Below are positions 1-10,000 of a DNA stretch of 30,705 nucleotides, in pieces. The notes beneath the pieces were generated by a model, which searched no databases, was not told where the DNA came from, and saw only the letters and a program-made list of their open reading frames with translations. Source of the DNA: Mesostigma viride (lineage: Eukaryota; Streptophyta; Mesostigmatophyceae; Mesostigmatales; Mesostigmataceae); NCBI GenBank assembly GCA_009746045.1, contig RPFO01000188.1:1802455-1833159 (forward strand). Direction: 5' to 3'. Position 1 is the stretch's first letter; each line of letters opens with the position of its first letter. Both the position numbers and the translations under genes were made by a program.

Positions 1-50
1 CCAACCCCCTTACCCCTACCCCTCGCCAACCCCCTTACCCCTAAACCCCC
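1..50 (+). repeat. short CCCTTA-rich direct repeat at end of an intron
   Basis: A 17-base unit, CCAACCCCCTTACCCCT, occurs at 1-17 and again at 26-42, followed by CTAAACC. It sits in the pyrimidine-rich stretch before the 3' splice site at 58-59 and may serve as its polypyrimidine tract. It loosely resembles degenerate CCCTAAA telomere repeats, but it is too short to call as such. Confidence 0.6.
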
Positions 51-59
51 CCTGCGCAG

Positions 60-196
60 GCAGCATGGTGGTGCACCTCATGTCCGAGCGCGCGCGCGAG
101 TACTACCAGCTGGACAAGCTGTGGCGGTCGATGGCAGCGGGAAAGCTTCCGCGGGAGGAGGGGGAGACTCCGCCGGACGACAGCATCGTGGTGTGA
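60..196 (+). CDS. terminal exon of an unidentified protein (partial gene)
   Basis: A C-rich tract ends in GCGCAG at 54-59, a good 3' splice acceptor. From there a frame stays open to TGA at 194-196. The last 43 codons after the first in-frame ATG (65) read MVVHLMSERAREYYQLDKLW and then a charged, Pro/Glu-rich tail ending DDSIVV. The exon probably starts at 60 with two bases completing a split codon. The GC-rich third positions and an acidic hydrophilic tail look like real coding sequence. I do not recognise the family. The gene starts left of the window, so its length and function cannot be judged. The alternative is a small independent ORF starting at 65. Confidence 0.5.
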
Positions 197-705
197 TGGC
201 GGAGGCAGGTGGTGACACGTGGCGACCTTAGGCCGGTGCAGACGGTAGCAAGTACACAGCGGGATGCTCTCATGAAGAGTGCGCGACGTGTGTGCATGGT
301 ACCTGCGGGTGCGCCGACACGGCGTGTCGATTTTTTCAACTGTATTGATGGGACAACCAGCGCCATGGGGTGGGCAGGTACCACTGGATCCATGTGCAGG
401 TGCCAAGTGTCCGCCCGTGTGACCTGCTGCATGAGCATATGCCGCACAATCTTGGTGGCGGGGGGTCCATGTGGGAGATGATTCCAGTGGAACAAGGGAG
501 GGAGGGACCGAGTCTCTGAACCTGGTTGCGTCCAACACCTACGCGCCGATGGACAGTTTGCTCGTCCTGAGGCTGGTGACACTCGCGTGTTGCTGGCCGA
601 TGTGATGGGTCGTGCAGAATGGTGGCTACCCCGGCGCACAAACGACATAGCCACTCAGGCGCACTGACGCGTAGTCTGGTCCGGTGCAACATGCCATGCA
701 TAAAT
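197..705. other. no gene recognised; 3' flank of the left-edge gene
   Basis: Open frames exist on both strands here, but they overlap each other antisense, have no recognisable domain and look like by-products of GC-rich sequence. No TGTAA polyadenylation signal of the green-algal type is visible between the stop codon at 196 and the AT-rich tail at 706. Confidence 0.5.
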
Positions 706-830
706 CAATTGATTGATTAATTTATTAATTAAAAAGTGACTACGTACGTGTCACGTTCATGGGTGCCAATACAAAAGAACCTTCAACACCTATACACAAC
801 AAGGAGGGAGGGCGCCCTCGACTAGCATTA
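706..830 (-). mobile_element. LINE-type 3' end with TTAA tail (remnant)
   Basis: Read on the minus strand, a short 3' UTR-like segment ends in GTGAC-loop-GTCAC (about 734-752) and runs into a TTTTTAATTAATTAA tail at 706-735. The same arrangement, a small stem-loop followed by a TTAA-type simple repeat, recurs at eight other sites in this window. This supports a non-LTR element 3' terminus. No coding part is left. Confidence 0.5.
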
Positions 831-1010
831 ATTAATTAATTAATTAAGAACATAACTCTGTTGGGAGCTTATGTAACACATAGCCCTGAGAGGGGGCATA
901 TGCTTTCTAGTACATTCTGAGCTACAACCTGCAGGTGGGGGGATGTAAGCCGCCGCCTACTCTGGGTGCACAGGGTGCACCTGCACTACCATGATGTATA
1001 GCGGCCTGGC
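829..1010 (-). mobile_element. LINE-type 3' UTR remnant with TTAA tail
   Basis: On the minus strand this is a diverged copy of the 3' UTR seen at 13208-13378. The shared landmarks are the region of TGCACC, the CAGAATGTA-like block, the CTCAGGG block, and a terminal stem-loop containing CTCCCAAC. It finishes in an (AATT)n tail at 829-847. No ORF remains. Confidence 0.6.
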
Positions 1011-1393
1011 ATGGGGTCGACTATATATAGCATCTCCTTGATATATAGCATGTGCATGCTCTAGCTTCTCTCACTGCCACAATTAGTGGGCAGGGCACCA
1101 CAGATTGCTCACTCTGCATCATGGTGCGGGCACAAGCTTGTTGGTGCAATTGCAATACAGCTACAGGTAGGCTGCCATGCATGAAGTGAGACAGCTATTT
1201 GATGCATGAAATTAATATTGTTTTAGTAATTATATAAATAACAAGTATTGAAGGTTGCTCAACTTAACTAATTCCCAAGGTGGGGTTGTGGTTGTGAACG
1301 AATTAACTACTAGTGACAGATTTGTGATCGACATCATATCATGTAAGAAGGGTGAGGTAAATGCAAGGCGCATGCAGGCCCTAGCTGCGGAGC
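1011..1393. other. AT-rich spacer, no gene seen
   Basis: Contains two TATATATAGCAT-like stretches near 1020-1050 and mixed AT-rich sequence. I see no coding pattern, RNA gene or repeat structure that can be supported. Confidence 0.4.
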
Positions 1394-1511
1394 ACCTGAG
1401 GTGCATGGTGGTGACTATAATAAGGGTAATAGTAATGCCTCCCACTGAACCTGAGGTGCATGGTGGTGACTATAATAAGGGTCATATAGTAATGCCTCCC
1501 ACTGAACTACA
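1394..1511 (+). repeat. 55-bp tandem duplication
   Basis: The segment starting ACCTGAGGTGCATGGTGGTG at 1394 repeats at 1449, including the ATAATAAGGGT and AATGCCTCCCACTGAAC blocks. A third partial copy ends near 1508. The second copy has a two-base change with an insertion (GTCATATAG against GTAATAG). No function is apparent. Confidence 0.8.
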
Positions 1512-1792
1512 TCCAGATGTTGCTGGCCGACCTAGTGGTCCCAGCTCAGTTTGAACACCGCATTCACTCCCTCCCTCCGGCCTGCTTGGACTGCTACGCA
1601 GAACAAGAAGAGGTGGCAGAAGATTGTCCAGGCTCACACGCCAGCCCCTCAGTGTGGGCAAGCCCCCTCCCCCCAAGCGGAAGGGGCGCTTTGCTGAGTA
1701 GCGTTTTTAGGATTTTCTAGACTAGAGAGCTTAGAGTCAGTAGATTAGTTCGATTCCGCGGCTCCGCCCACCTCCCCCATCCAGCAAGGACT
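1512..1792. other. no gene seen
   Basis: GC-mixed sequence with short overlapping frames only. The last part (about 1740-1792) probably belongs to the 3' UTR of the element whose tail is at 1828-1855. Confidence 0.35.
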
Positions 1793-1856
1793 ATGTGCTA
1801 CAAGATTTCCCAACGGAGTCATGTTATAATTTAATTTAATTTTAATTTAATTTAAT
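1793..1856 (+). mobile_element. LINE-type 3' end, plus orientation, ATTTA tail
   Basis: The conserved 3' block (ATGTGCTACA, then TCCCAACGGAGT) is followed by an (ATTTA)n tail at about 1828-1855. This tail is ATTTA-type, not TTAA-type, like the one at 16374-16398. It lies directly upstream of the 5' region of another element copy in the same orientation. Confidence 0.6.
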
Positions 1857-2901
1857 GCCTCCCACCAGTGTTCATCACCTTCACGACATCGCCGCCAGAG
1901 CCAGGTTCCTCTCTAACTGCAAAAACTGCTAGCTGGAGAACTCCTGGGCCATGGTCGCTTTCATGATGCTCGGCCCCGCCAAGCCACGAGCCACGAGGTA
2001 GCCATGGCTGACGGCGGAGCTCATAACTTTCACGTTTGGGCACCAAATTCGGCTGTGAATATCACAATTGCTGCGTCTTTCTAAGACGCACACGTTGATA
2101 TAATTTCCTGAAGCTCTTACGCAATATATGGCGAGCAAACGCTCCTCCGCGCAACGCAGCCTGGCGACTGCGCTAAGCCCTGAAAATACGTCTGCAGCTC
2201 CGGCTGCAGCTTCGCCCTCCGGCCCAGAAGGCAGCGGCGCCACTAGCCAAGCCCTAGTGATCGCCCAGCCCCCTGGGCTTGCCTCGCCCGCAGCGTCGCC
2301 TGAGCCCAAGCGCAGTCGCCCTGCCGAGCCGACCTGGGACGAGTTCGACTTTGACGCCAGCCAGCCCGGCTTTTTTGACAAGCTCAACCACGACAAGCTC
2401 CTGAGCTACGTGTTCTGGGGATCGCACACCTCGCTTATTGAACTGTGCCAGCAGCTCTTCCACCAGGGTCGCCTCGTCAATGCTTTCCTTCATAGGCGCC
2501 CATTCGACCACATCCTCACCGCCCCCCGCCCCAGACTGCAACAATACGCCCTCTTCTCCTTGGACACCACATCGAGGAGCTCTGGCCCCCCAAGCCCATC
2601 ACCACCACCTTGACCGAATCCTCCATCCGCTCACTCCTTAAGGAGGCCCTCGAGCAGCACGTGGCCCCCCTCGCTGCAGATGTGGCAGCCATTGGCGGCA
2701 CGCTGGCTGCCGAGCTCCCCCTCCTCGATCTCCACCATCTCCACCGCCACCTCCACCCTCCTCGCCTCCTCCACCGCCACCACCCCCACCTCCGACTCCA
2801 TCACCGCCCAGCTCCGCGACATCGACCAGCGCCTCAAGGAGCGCCTCAGTGAGGCAACCAAAGCTGGTCGGTGGCATAATTATGCCGAATCGCGCACATA
2901 A
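1857..2901 (+). mobile_element. 5' part of a LINE (5' UTR plus ORF1), 3' truncated
   Basis: From about 1961 to 2560 the sequence matches, in inverted orientation, 15165-15830. The match covers a 5' UTR of about 165 bp (with GTTTGGGCACCAAATTCGG and TCTTTCTAAGACGCACACG blocks) and the start of ORF1. Two independent copies sharing the 5' UTR and start codon region argue for a true transcript start rather than random truncation. The element stops at about 2901 without ORF2 or a 3' tail. I cannot define target duplications. Confidence 0.65.
2128..2901 (+). pseudogene. LINE ORF1-like (gag-like) protein, frameshifted
   Basis: ORF1 of non-LTR elements is a nucleic-acid chaperone that coats the element RNA. 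The frame opens with MASKRSSAQRSLATAL, followed by a disordered Ala/Pro/Ser stretch and a conserved block (WDEFDFDASQPGFFDKLN...LLSYVFWGSHTSLIELCQQL). The same block, changed but recognisable, lies at 15260-15514 on the other strand (RPGFFD...LELVFYGSRASLLALCQRL). Near 2520-2545 the frame appears to slip, because the coding pattern continues as TLTESSIRSLLKEALEQHV in another frame. It slips again near 2720, to a coiled-coil-like end (SITAQLRDIDQRLKERL) before TAA at 2899. Two frameshifts make it a pseudogene, unless the sequence itself has errors. The protein family is assigned by association with the RNA-binding-like C-terminus found at 12370-12684. Confidence 0.6.
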
Positions 2902-3961
2902 CATACGCTATAAGGTAGGCTGCCTTGGTGTGCAAATGTGAAGGCAAAAGTTACGGCTACTTGCATGCGCTATCTACGGAGGCGTCAAGGGCAAGGGAAC
3001 TCGCTACTCGCTAGGCAAGCTGGGGTGATCGGTTCTTGTTAAGTTGCAAGTTGCAAACTTGCAGTTACCCTGCTAGTGCCGGCTCAGGTTGGCCGGGCTA
3101 TTTCATTTACTCAGTGAACACATAAAAAAGATGGAAAACAAGATTTCTTGCTGAAGATGACGCATACACTCCGTGATTTGAAAATATTTGCCAATATTTG
3201 ATTTATTGACTTCAGCTTTGTTTTCCTACCTTGGATCCATGCGCAAAAGCATCATCAACCTCGCCCATAACCGGCATTGATGTGGATGGTCGCCCACAGT
3301 CTTGCACCTCTGAAGATTTTTTTATATTTTTTTACTACCGCCGCGGCCATGAGATAGTGTGGCTTCTCGGCATTCTCAATATTGCTCTGCACGCGCATAC
3401 GTGAGGCAGTTCCGCCTGTATCGCTCCTTCGCTCTTGTCTGCTACCGCCAACTAGAATCGGCACGCGCTAGAAGGCGATGAACCTCTGTAAAAGGCACCT
3501 GCTATCCCTATTGGTTGGTAGGGGCAGCAGCGCGCGGCACATGTTAGTTGGCGACCATAACTAATTTCAATATCCTCCTAGCAGCCAAAATGAATATCAA
3601 TAATATAGTGAGATTAACATGGCGGATTCACTGTCCGCGAGCGCGGCTGCAACTATGGCTCCCTAGGCGTGGCGGAATGCCACGTGTCGCGCTACCCGCT
3701 CGCTCCTAGCCCTTGCCTGTCTGCCAGTCTTGAGAAGAAATGGACCCGGTCGCGCGATTTGACCATCGCGTTCGTGGCTAGTTCACGCCCGCGATTTATG
3801 CCCGCGATTGTAGTCTCACCTTACAACTGCACCTAGGTAACGGCTTTTCCTGGGAGCGCTGTCCTAACTTGTTAAACGCTGGTGGAAATCATCCTGTAGA
3901 TTATTAAGCAGTAGTTCATATCAATCGACGTTTTGTTAGCACTGGCAATATTTGGCCTGGG
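2902..3961. other. intergenic region upstream of the AIP2-like gene
   Basis: No coding sequence can be supported here. The minus-strand frame at 3255-3464 has no recognisable domain. Composition moves from mixed to AT-rich around 3120-3240 and back. The last 300 bases before 3962 must hold the promoter and 5' UTR of the AIP2-like gene, but I see no clear TATA box or initiator that I would mark. Confidence 0.5.
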
Positions 3962-4099
3962 ATGGCCAGCGAATTGGGAACAAGAGCTGCGGAATTGCAG
4001 AAAAGGCTGGGAAAGAAGGCGACGTTTGAAGAAGCGGCGTCTGAGCTAGCCAGTATAATCCGCAGTAGTGCTGACGCTTCACCCACTGACAGAGATGCC
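3962..4099 (+). CDS. AIP2: AIP2-like gene, exon 1
   Basis: It codes for residues 1-46, from ATG at 3962 to codon GCC, with a textbook donor GTAAGT at 4100 (phase 0). The start is chosen because [14 protein letters not shown] is the family N-terminal motif and lies 11 residues after this Met. Confidence 0.85.
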
Positions 4100-7000
4100 G
4101 TAAGTGCGATGCGTCATGGACATCGGAGTCGTCAGCCGTGCTTGTTGCTTCCTTGAGAACCATCGTTATTTTTGTTCGATATGAGGGCAGGTTGTGGATA
4201 ACGTGCTTGCACAGTGCCGACATGCTCGTTTCAGATATCATTTTCTCTTGCAGAGTTCACGGTCTGCGTGGTCTGTTATGCACAGCTGGAACCACGATAT
4301 TATAGGTACATGAACCGTTGAATCGATTGGGAAGCAAGCAAGGTGAACACGGGCTTGTTGATACTCTGTCGTACAACCCCTTCCAGCGTGATTAGCATGT
4401 TTTAAGCAGTGAGGGTGAGATAGCCTCAGAAAGCAAGGCCGAGGATGCAGCGTTGCTGACGTGAGGCATGACCAAAGATAATTGACTGTTCTTCCGCCTT
4501 CCTGCCTGCCTGCCTGCCTTCCTGCCTGCCTGCCTGCCTGCCTGACCGCCTGCCTGCCTGCCTGCCCGCCCGCCCGCCCGCCCGCCCGCCCGCCCGCCCC
4601 CCGCCCGCGCCCGCCCGCCCGCCGCCCGCCCGCCCGCCGCCCGCCCGCCCGCCGCCCGCCGCCCGCCCGCCCGCCCGCCCGCCCCGCCCGCCCGCCCGCC
4701 CGCCCGCCCGCCCGCCCGCCCGCCCCCGCCTCCCTGCCTCCCTGCCTCCCTGCCTCCCTGCCTCCCTGCCTCCCTGCCTCCCTGCCTCCCTGCCTCCCTG
4801 CCTCCCTGCCTCCCTGCCTCCCTGCCTCCCTGCCTCCCTGCCTCCCTGCCTCCCTGCCTCCCTGCCTCCCTGCCTCCCTCCCTGCCTCCCTGCCTCCCTG
4901 CCTCCCTGCCTCCCTGCCTCCCTGCCTCCCTGCCTCCCTGCCTCCCTGCCTCCCTGCCTCCCTGCCTCCCTGCCTCCCTGCCTCCCTGCCTCCCTGCCTC
5001 CCTGCCTCCCTGCCTCCCTGCCTCCCTGCCTCCCTGCCTCCCTGCCTCCCTGCCTCCCTGCCTCCCTGCCTCCCTGCCTCCCTGCCTCCCTGCCTCCCTG
5101 CCTCCCTGCCTCCCTGCCTCCCTGCCTCCCTGCCTCCCTGCCTCCCTGCCTCCCTGCCTCCCTGCCTCCCTGCCTCCCTGCCTCCCTGCCTCCCTGCCTC
5201 CCTGCCTCCCTGCCTCCCTGCCTCCCTGCCTCCCTGCCTCCCTGCCTCCCTGCCTCCCTGCCTCCCTGCCTCCCTGCCTCCCTGCCTCCCTGCCTCCCTG
5301 CCTCCCTGCCTCCCTGCCTCCCTGCCTCCCTGCCTCCCTGCCTCCCTGCCTCCCTGCCTCCCTGCCTCCCTGCCTCCCTGCCTCCCTGCCTCCCTGCCTC
5401 CCTGCCTCCCTGCCTCCCTGCCTCCCTGCCTCCCTGCCTCCCTGCCTCCCTGCCCTCCCTCCCTCCCTCCCTCCCTCCTCCCCCCTCCCTCCCTCCCTCC
5501 CTCCCTCCCTCCCTCCCTCCCTCCCTCCCTCCCTCCTCCCTCCTCCCTCCCTCCTCCCTGCCTCCCTCCTCCCTCCTCCCTCCCTCCCTCCCTCCCTCCC
5601 TCCCTCCTCCCTCCCTCCCTCCCTGCCTCCCTGCCTCCCTCCTCCCTCCCTCCCTCCCTCCCTGCCTCCCTCCCTCCCTCCCTCCCTGCCTCCCTCCTCC
5701 CTCCCTCCTCCCTCCTCCTCCCTCCCTCCCTCCCTCCCTCCCTCCCTCCCTCCCCTCCCTCCCTCCCTCCTCCCTGCCTCCCTCCCTCCTCCCTCCCTCC
5801 CTCCCTCCCTCCCTCCCTCCTCCCTCCCTCCCCCCTCCCTCCCTCCCTCCCTCCCTCCCTCCCTCCCTCCTCCCTCCCTCCCTCCCTCCCTCCCTCCCTC
5901 CCTCCCTCCCTCCCTCCCTCCCCCTCCCTCCCTCCCTCCTCCCTCCCTCCCTCCCTCCCTCCCTCCCTCCCTCCCTCCCTCCCTCCTCCCTCCCTCCCTC
6001 CCTCCCTCCCTCCCTCCCTCCCCCTCCCTCCCTCCCTCCCTCCCTCCCTCCCTCCTCCCTCCTCCCCTCCCTCCCTCCCTCCCTCCCTCCCTCCCTCCCT
6101 CCCTCCCTCCCTCCCTCCCTCCCTCCCTCCCTCCCTCCCTCCCTCCCTCCCTCCCTCCCTCCCTCCCTCCCTCCCTCCCTCCCTCCCTCCCTCCCTCCCT
6201 CCCTCCCTCCCTCCCTCCCTCCCTCCCTCCCTCCCTCCCTCCCTCCCTCCCTCCATCCATCCCTCCCTCCCTCCCTCCCTCCCTTCCTTCCTTCCTTCCT
6301 TCCCGCCTCGCATCCCCCTGCAGCTCTACCAAGCGGCCTCTCGCGCGTTCACGCTGCTGCAGACGCGGTACGGCGACCAGTGCGTGGGCCTGTGGCGCGC
6401 GGGCGAGCGTACGCTAGCAGCCGCGGTGGAGCTCTGCTCCCAAAATAGCGAGGACGATGCGCGGCGGGCCCACCTGCGCGGCTGCCTAGCTCGCGCCCGC
6501 GAGGTGCTGGCGGAGGACGAGCAACTAGAGCCGCGTGCAGGTGGGCGCTGGAACACACGCGCATCTAGCACCCGCGCAGGTGGGCGTGTGGGCGTGTGGG
6601 CATGCGGGGCCAGGCATAGACTTGCAGGGGCGCACACATGCACACATACGGCGCACTTACACCGCCGTACAGCAGTTGCGTGCTTGATGCATGCCACGCG
6701 CGGTGGTCCGCCGCGTTGCCCCCCGCATCCCTGTCCCGATCGCCCCACTATCATGTGTTCAAGCGGTCCATCCTCGCTTCCACATTCTGCCACCTGTCAT
6801 GTTGGACACAACCGCATCTATTCAAGGTTGCACGGCACTCACCGGAATGAGTGGGATAGAGCATTGAGGTGGGGCAGCCACCCATCCTTATTCCCCCCCT
6901 GGAACGGACGTGTGCCACAAAGCTCTTCCCATGTCCACCCACCCACCCGCCCGCCCGCCCGCGCTCCCGCCGCCCGCCCGCCTGCCTGCCCGCCCGCCTG

Positions 7001-10000
7001 CCCGCCCGCCCGCCCGCCCGCCCGCCCGCCCGCCCGCCCGCCCGCCCGCCCGCCCACCCACCTGCCTACCTACCTACCATCCCCGTCTGCACACTCGACC
7101 CTTCTTCAAACGCTTGTGCGTGCAGCCGCTACTGCCATATCTGCAGCCAATGGCGCGTCGACGCGACGCGCCGCCCCTTTCCTGTTTGAGGGCCAGCTGT
7201 CGCACCCAGCACCCGCGGCGCCGCTCAGTGCTGGTCTTGCACTGCCGGACCTGCTGACGCGCTGGGACGTGCTGCCCTTCCCGCACGCGGCTGAAGCCCT
7301 GCTGGCAGCTGCACGGTGGGTGCGCGCCCGCTCTGTGCTGAACATGTGCACTATGTGCTTCCTCTACTCTACAGTCTCCTCTGTGCCGAACCCTACTGTA
7401 CCTGCCGCACCGTGGCATGTGCTGGCCCAGGGCCCATGCCACTGTGGGAACCCATCGTGGGGTTTGGGGTTCATGTGGGTTAGACTGGGGGTTGAGTTTG
7501 ACCACAGTTCACTAGCGCCATGGATGTCGCATGTCTGTCATCGGCTGTGGTGCTCTTTAGGTAATCGTCCGACAAAGACACTCTTCAGGTAATCTTCCGT
7601 ACCCAGGCTCTTGTCCATGTTTCCATCGCTGTACCGGTGTAGGACATCCACGCTCTACCCCTCTAGTGATGCCGCCCATGTCCACTTCAACCGTCATTTG
7701 GCCATGACGCCTGGGGGCAAGGGTGTGTGTCGGGTGGATAGCATATTGGCACGTAGCTCTCACACCGCGGCATGCCCCTGGGGTCGCCCACACTGGTCGC
7801 CCCACCAGCAGGGGTCGACAGCGTGGGCTGTGGCGTGGGGCAGTGTTCAACAGTTGCACGGTGCCCTCACTTATATGTACTACGAGCCTATTTGCACGGT
7901 GCCCTCACTTATATGTACTACGAGCCTATTTGCACGGTGCCCTCACTTAGATGTACTACGAGCCTATTTGCACGGTGCCCTCACTTATATGTACTACGAG
8001 CCTATTTGCACGGTGCCCTCACTTATATGTACTACGAGCCTATTTGCACGGTGCCCTCACTTAGATGTACTACGAGCCTATTTGCACGGTGCCCTCACTT
8101 ATATGTACTACGAGCCTATTTGCACGGTGCCCTCACTTATATGTACTACAAGCCTATAGGCGGATATTGTGCTATAGGCCCTGTGTCTGAATGCAGTTTT
8201 GGTACCAAAATTGATTTGTCGTTAGCCCCCTTTCACACCCCCTTGCATCGCTGTTGCTTCGTTGGCGGCATCCCATGCTTGGGTGGCCATACACCGTGTA
8301 GGGGGGGGTGGGGGGAAATCTATCATACATGCTGGTACAGGCCCCCACCCGTGCAGGGCAACAGAGCACACCCTCAGCTGATGTTCACGTGCCCTGCAGC
8401 TTTCGTTCGACCCAGCTGTTGCACAGCACACCTCTTTTGCACTGCCTAGACAGCAGTTTCGGGGGAGACTCATGCGCGCTGGCTACCACCATTGGTGACA
8501 CCAACACAACATTATATGTACAGTCATTACCGCGTTAAGTTGCAATCGCTGCCTAAAGCTTGGCGTCGCAACTTAACGCGGTAACGCAACTTAACGCGGG
8601 TACGTAACCTTAACGGTAGAATTAGGCTAGCAGCCCACCCCCTCCTCTGACGGACTTCTATACGGCAATCGACAGCTCTCGTCAAGCCCGATCCAGCTGC
8701 AGCATCAATTATCGCACCAGTCCATTTTTCAGGCCAGATATTTTGCGAAAGGTGGGCCGTGAGGTATACGGCGCCAAACTTACCGGCGTCGCAACTTAAC
8801 GCGGTAACGCAACCTTAAGAAACGCAACTTAACGCGGTAATGACTGTATGTGTATTATTACGTAGTACGAGCACTAACGACGACGCTGTGCGCGCCCCTG
8901 CCTCCCTGTCGGCATGCGCTGGCGGCGCCGCATTGTCGCAGGCAAGCGGACGGCGCTGGCGGTGGCAGCATGGAGGGTGGTGATGCTGGCCACCGCGGGG
9001 ACGGCGGCCAGCCTCCACCGGTGCCAGCTGGGGCACGGCCAGTGGCCGACAGCGGGCCCCCACAGAGCAGTGGGGGGACATCCATGCCCTCGGGTGCGGG
9101 GCGGGTTATCGGCGGCGGGGTTGCGGGGGGTGGTGGGGACCCGGCGGGTGGTGTTGATGGGGGGGGCAATAGCGGTGGGGATGAGGTGGAGGGCGATGGT
9201 GAGGGCGGCCAGCAGGCATCCCCACAAGGGCAAGAGCCACCAGCGGCGCTACATCCAGCGCAGGCAGGACTGGACACGCCGCGTGCGCCGCGCATGCCTC
9301 GGACCACCTCCCCCGAGAACTCTGGTGGTGACGCGCGGGGCGGCGCCGGCGCTGGCCCGCATGGCGGTGGGGGCGGTGTGGCGTCGCTGCAGGATCTGCT
9401 GGGTAGGCGGCAGGGGGAGGACGACCTCACCTTTGAGCGCCGCATCATGGACCAGCTGTGGGCGATGGTGACGCAGGACGTGATCGGGGGCAACCGGCAC
9501 GACGGCGACTCGCCGGGTTTGCACGAGGCGATACTCCAGTCCCTGGCCGCGGCGCAGGCAAGTGGGGGTAGATGGGGGCAAGGGGGCATGGCGGGGGTCA
9601 AGGGATGTGTGCATGGGGTCCCTATGGCACGGTGGCCCGTGGTGTCGTGTGTAGCTATGGCATGTGGTGAGTGGCTGTGGCCAAGCCGGCATGTGCATGT
9701 CGCGCATGTTGTCGTACAACCAACAGCGCTTGCATGAGGTGGCTCGGGGCCTTGTCTTGGAATGCTCCTGTTTAGTGTCCCTCTCGTCTTGCGCTGGGGT
9801 GGCTTCTGATGTGCCTGCCATCGGCCATGTTCACTATAGGTGCAGTGTTGCTCATGGTGTCCGGTGCAGTGATGCATCGTTATCATGGCACGTACTCTAT
9901 CGCATACACGGTAGTGTGATCATACGGCCGCTACGCGGTCAATAATTTGTCATTATAATGACCTGCATTATAATGACCTTCACTTGCATGCCGCCTTTTG

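Larger units (their letters stand above)
7316..8941 (+). other. AIP2-like gene, intron 3 (1626 bp)
   Basis: Donor GTGGGT, acceptor TTGTCGCAG. It holds a 38-bp minisatellite and a MITE. A second acceptor (GGTGGCAG, exon start 8969) is also phase-compatible and would remove nine residues. The stretch after CCCTGCAG at 8398 could be a small extra exon, but I see no family match in it and left it out. Confidence 0.7.

Noticed and set aside
41-701. Minus-strand open frames over the left-edge region
   Set aside because: They overlap each other and the terminal exon in antisense, and have no start context, domain or splice support.
4238-7592. Very long Pro/Leu/Ser-rich (plus) and Arg/Glu/Gly-rich (minus) open frames
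   Set aside because: They are translations of the CCTC/CCCG arrays. The only coding parts inside are exons 2 and 3 of the AIP2-like gene.
7857-8155. CRISPR-like or protein-repeat region
   Set aside because: Head-to-tail 38-bp units without spacers, lying in an intron whose flanking exons fit in phase.
8399-8500. Extra exon of the AIP2-like gene after CCCTGCAG
   Set aside because: An acceptor-like sequence exists, but no phase-compatible donor with family-like protein sequence could be found, and exons 3 and 4 already join in phase.
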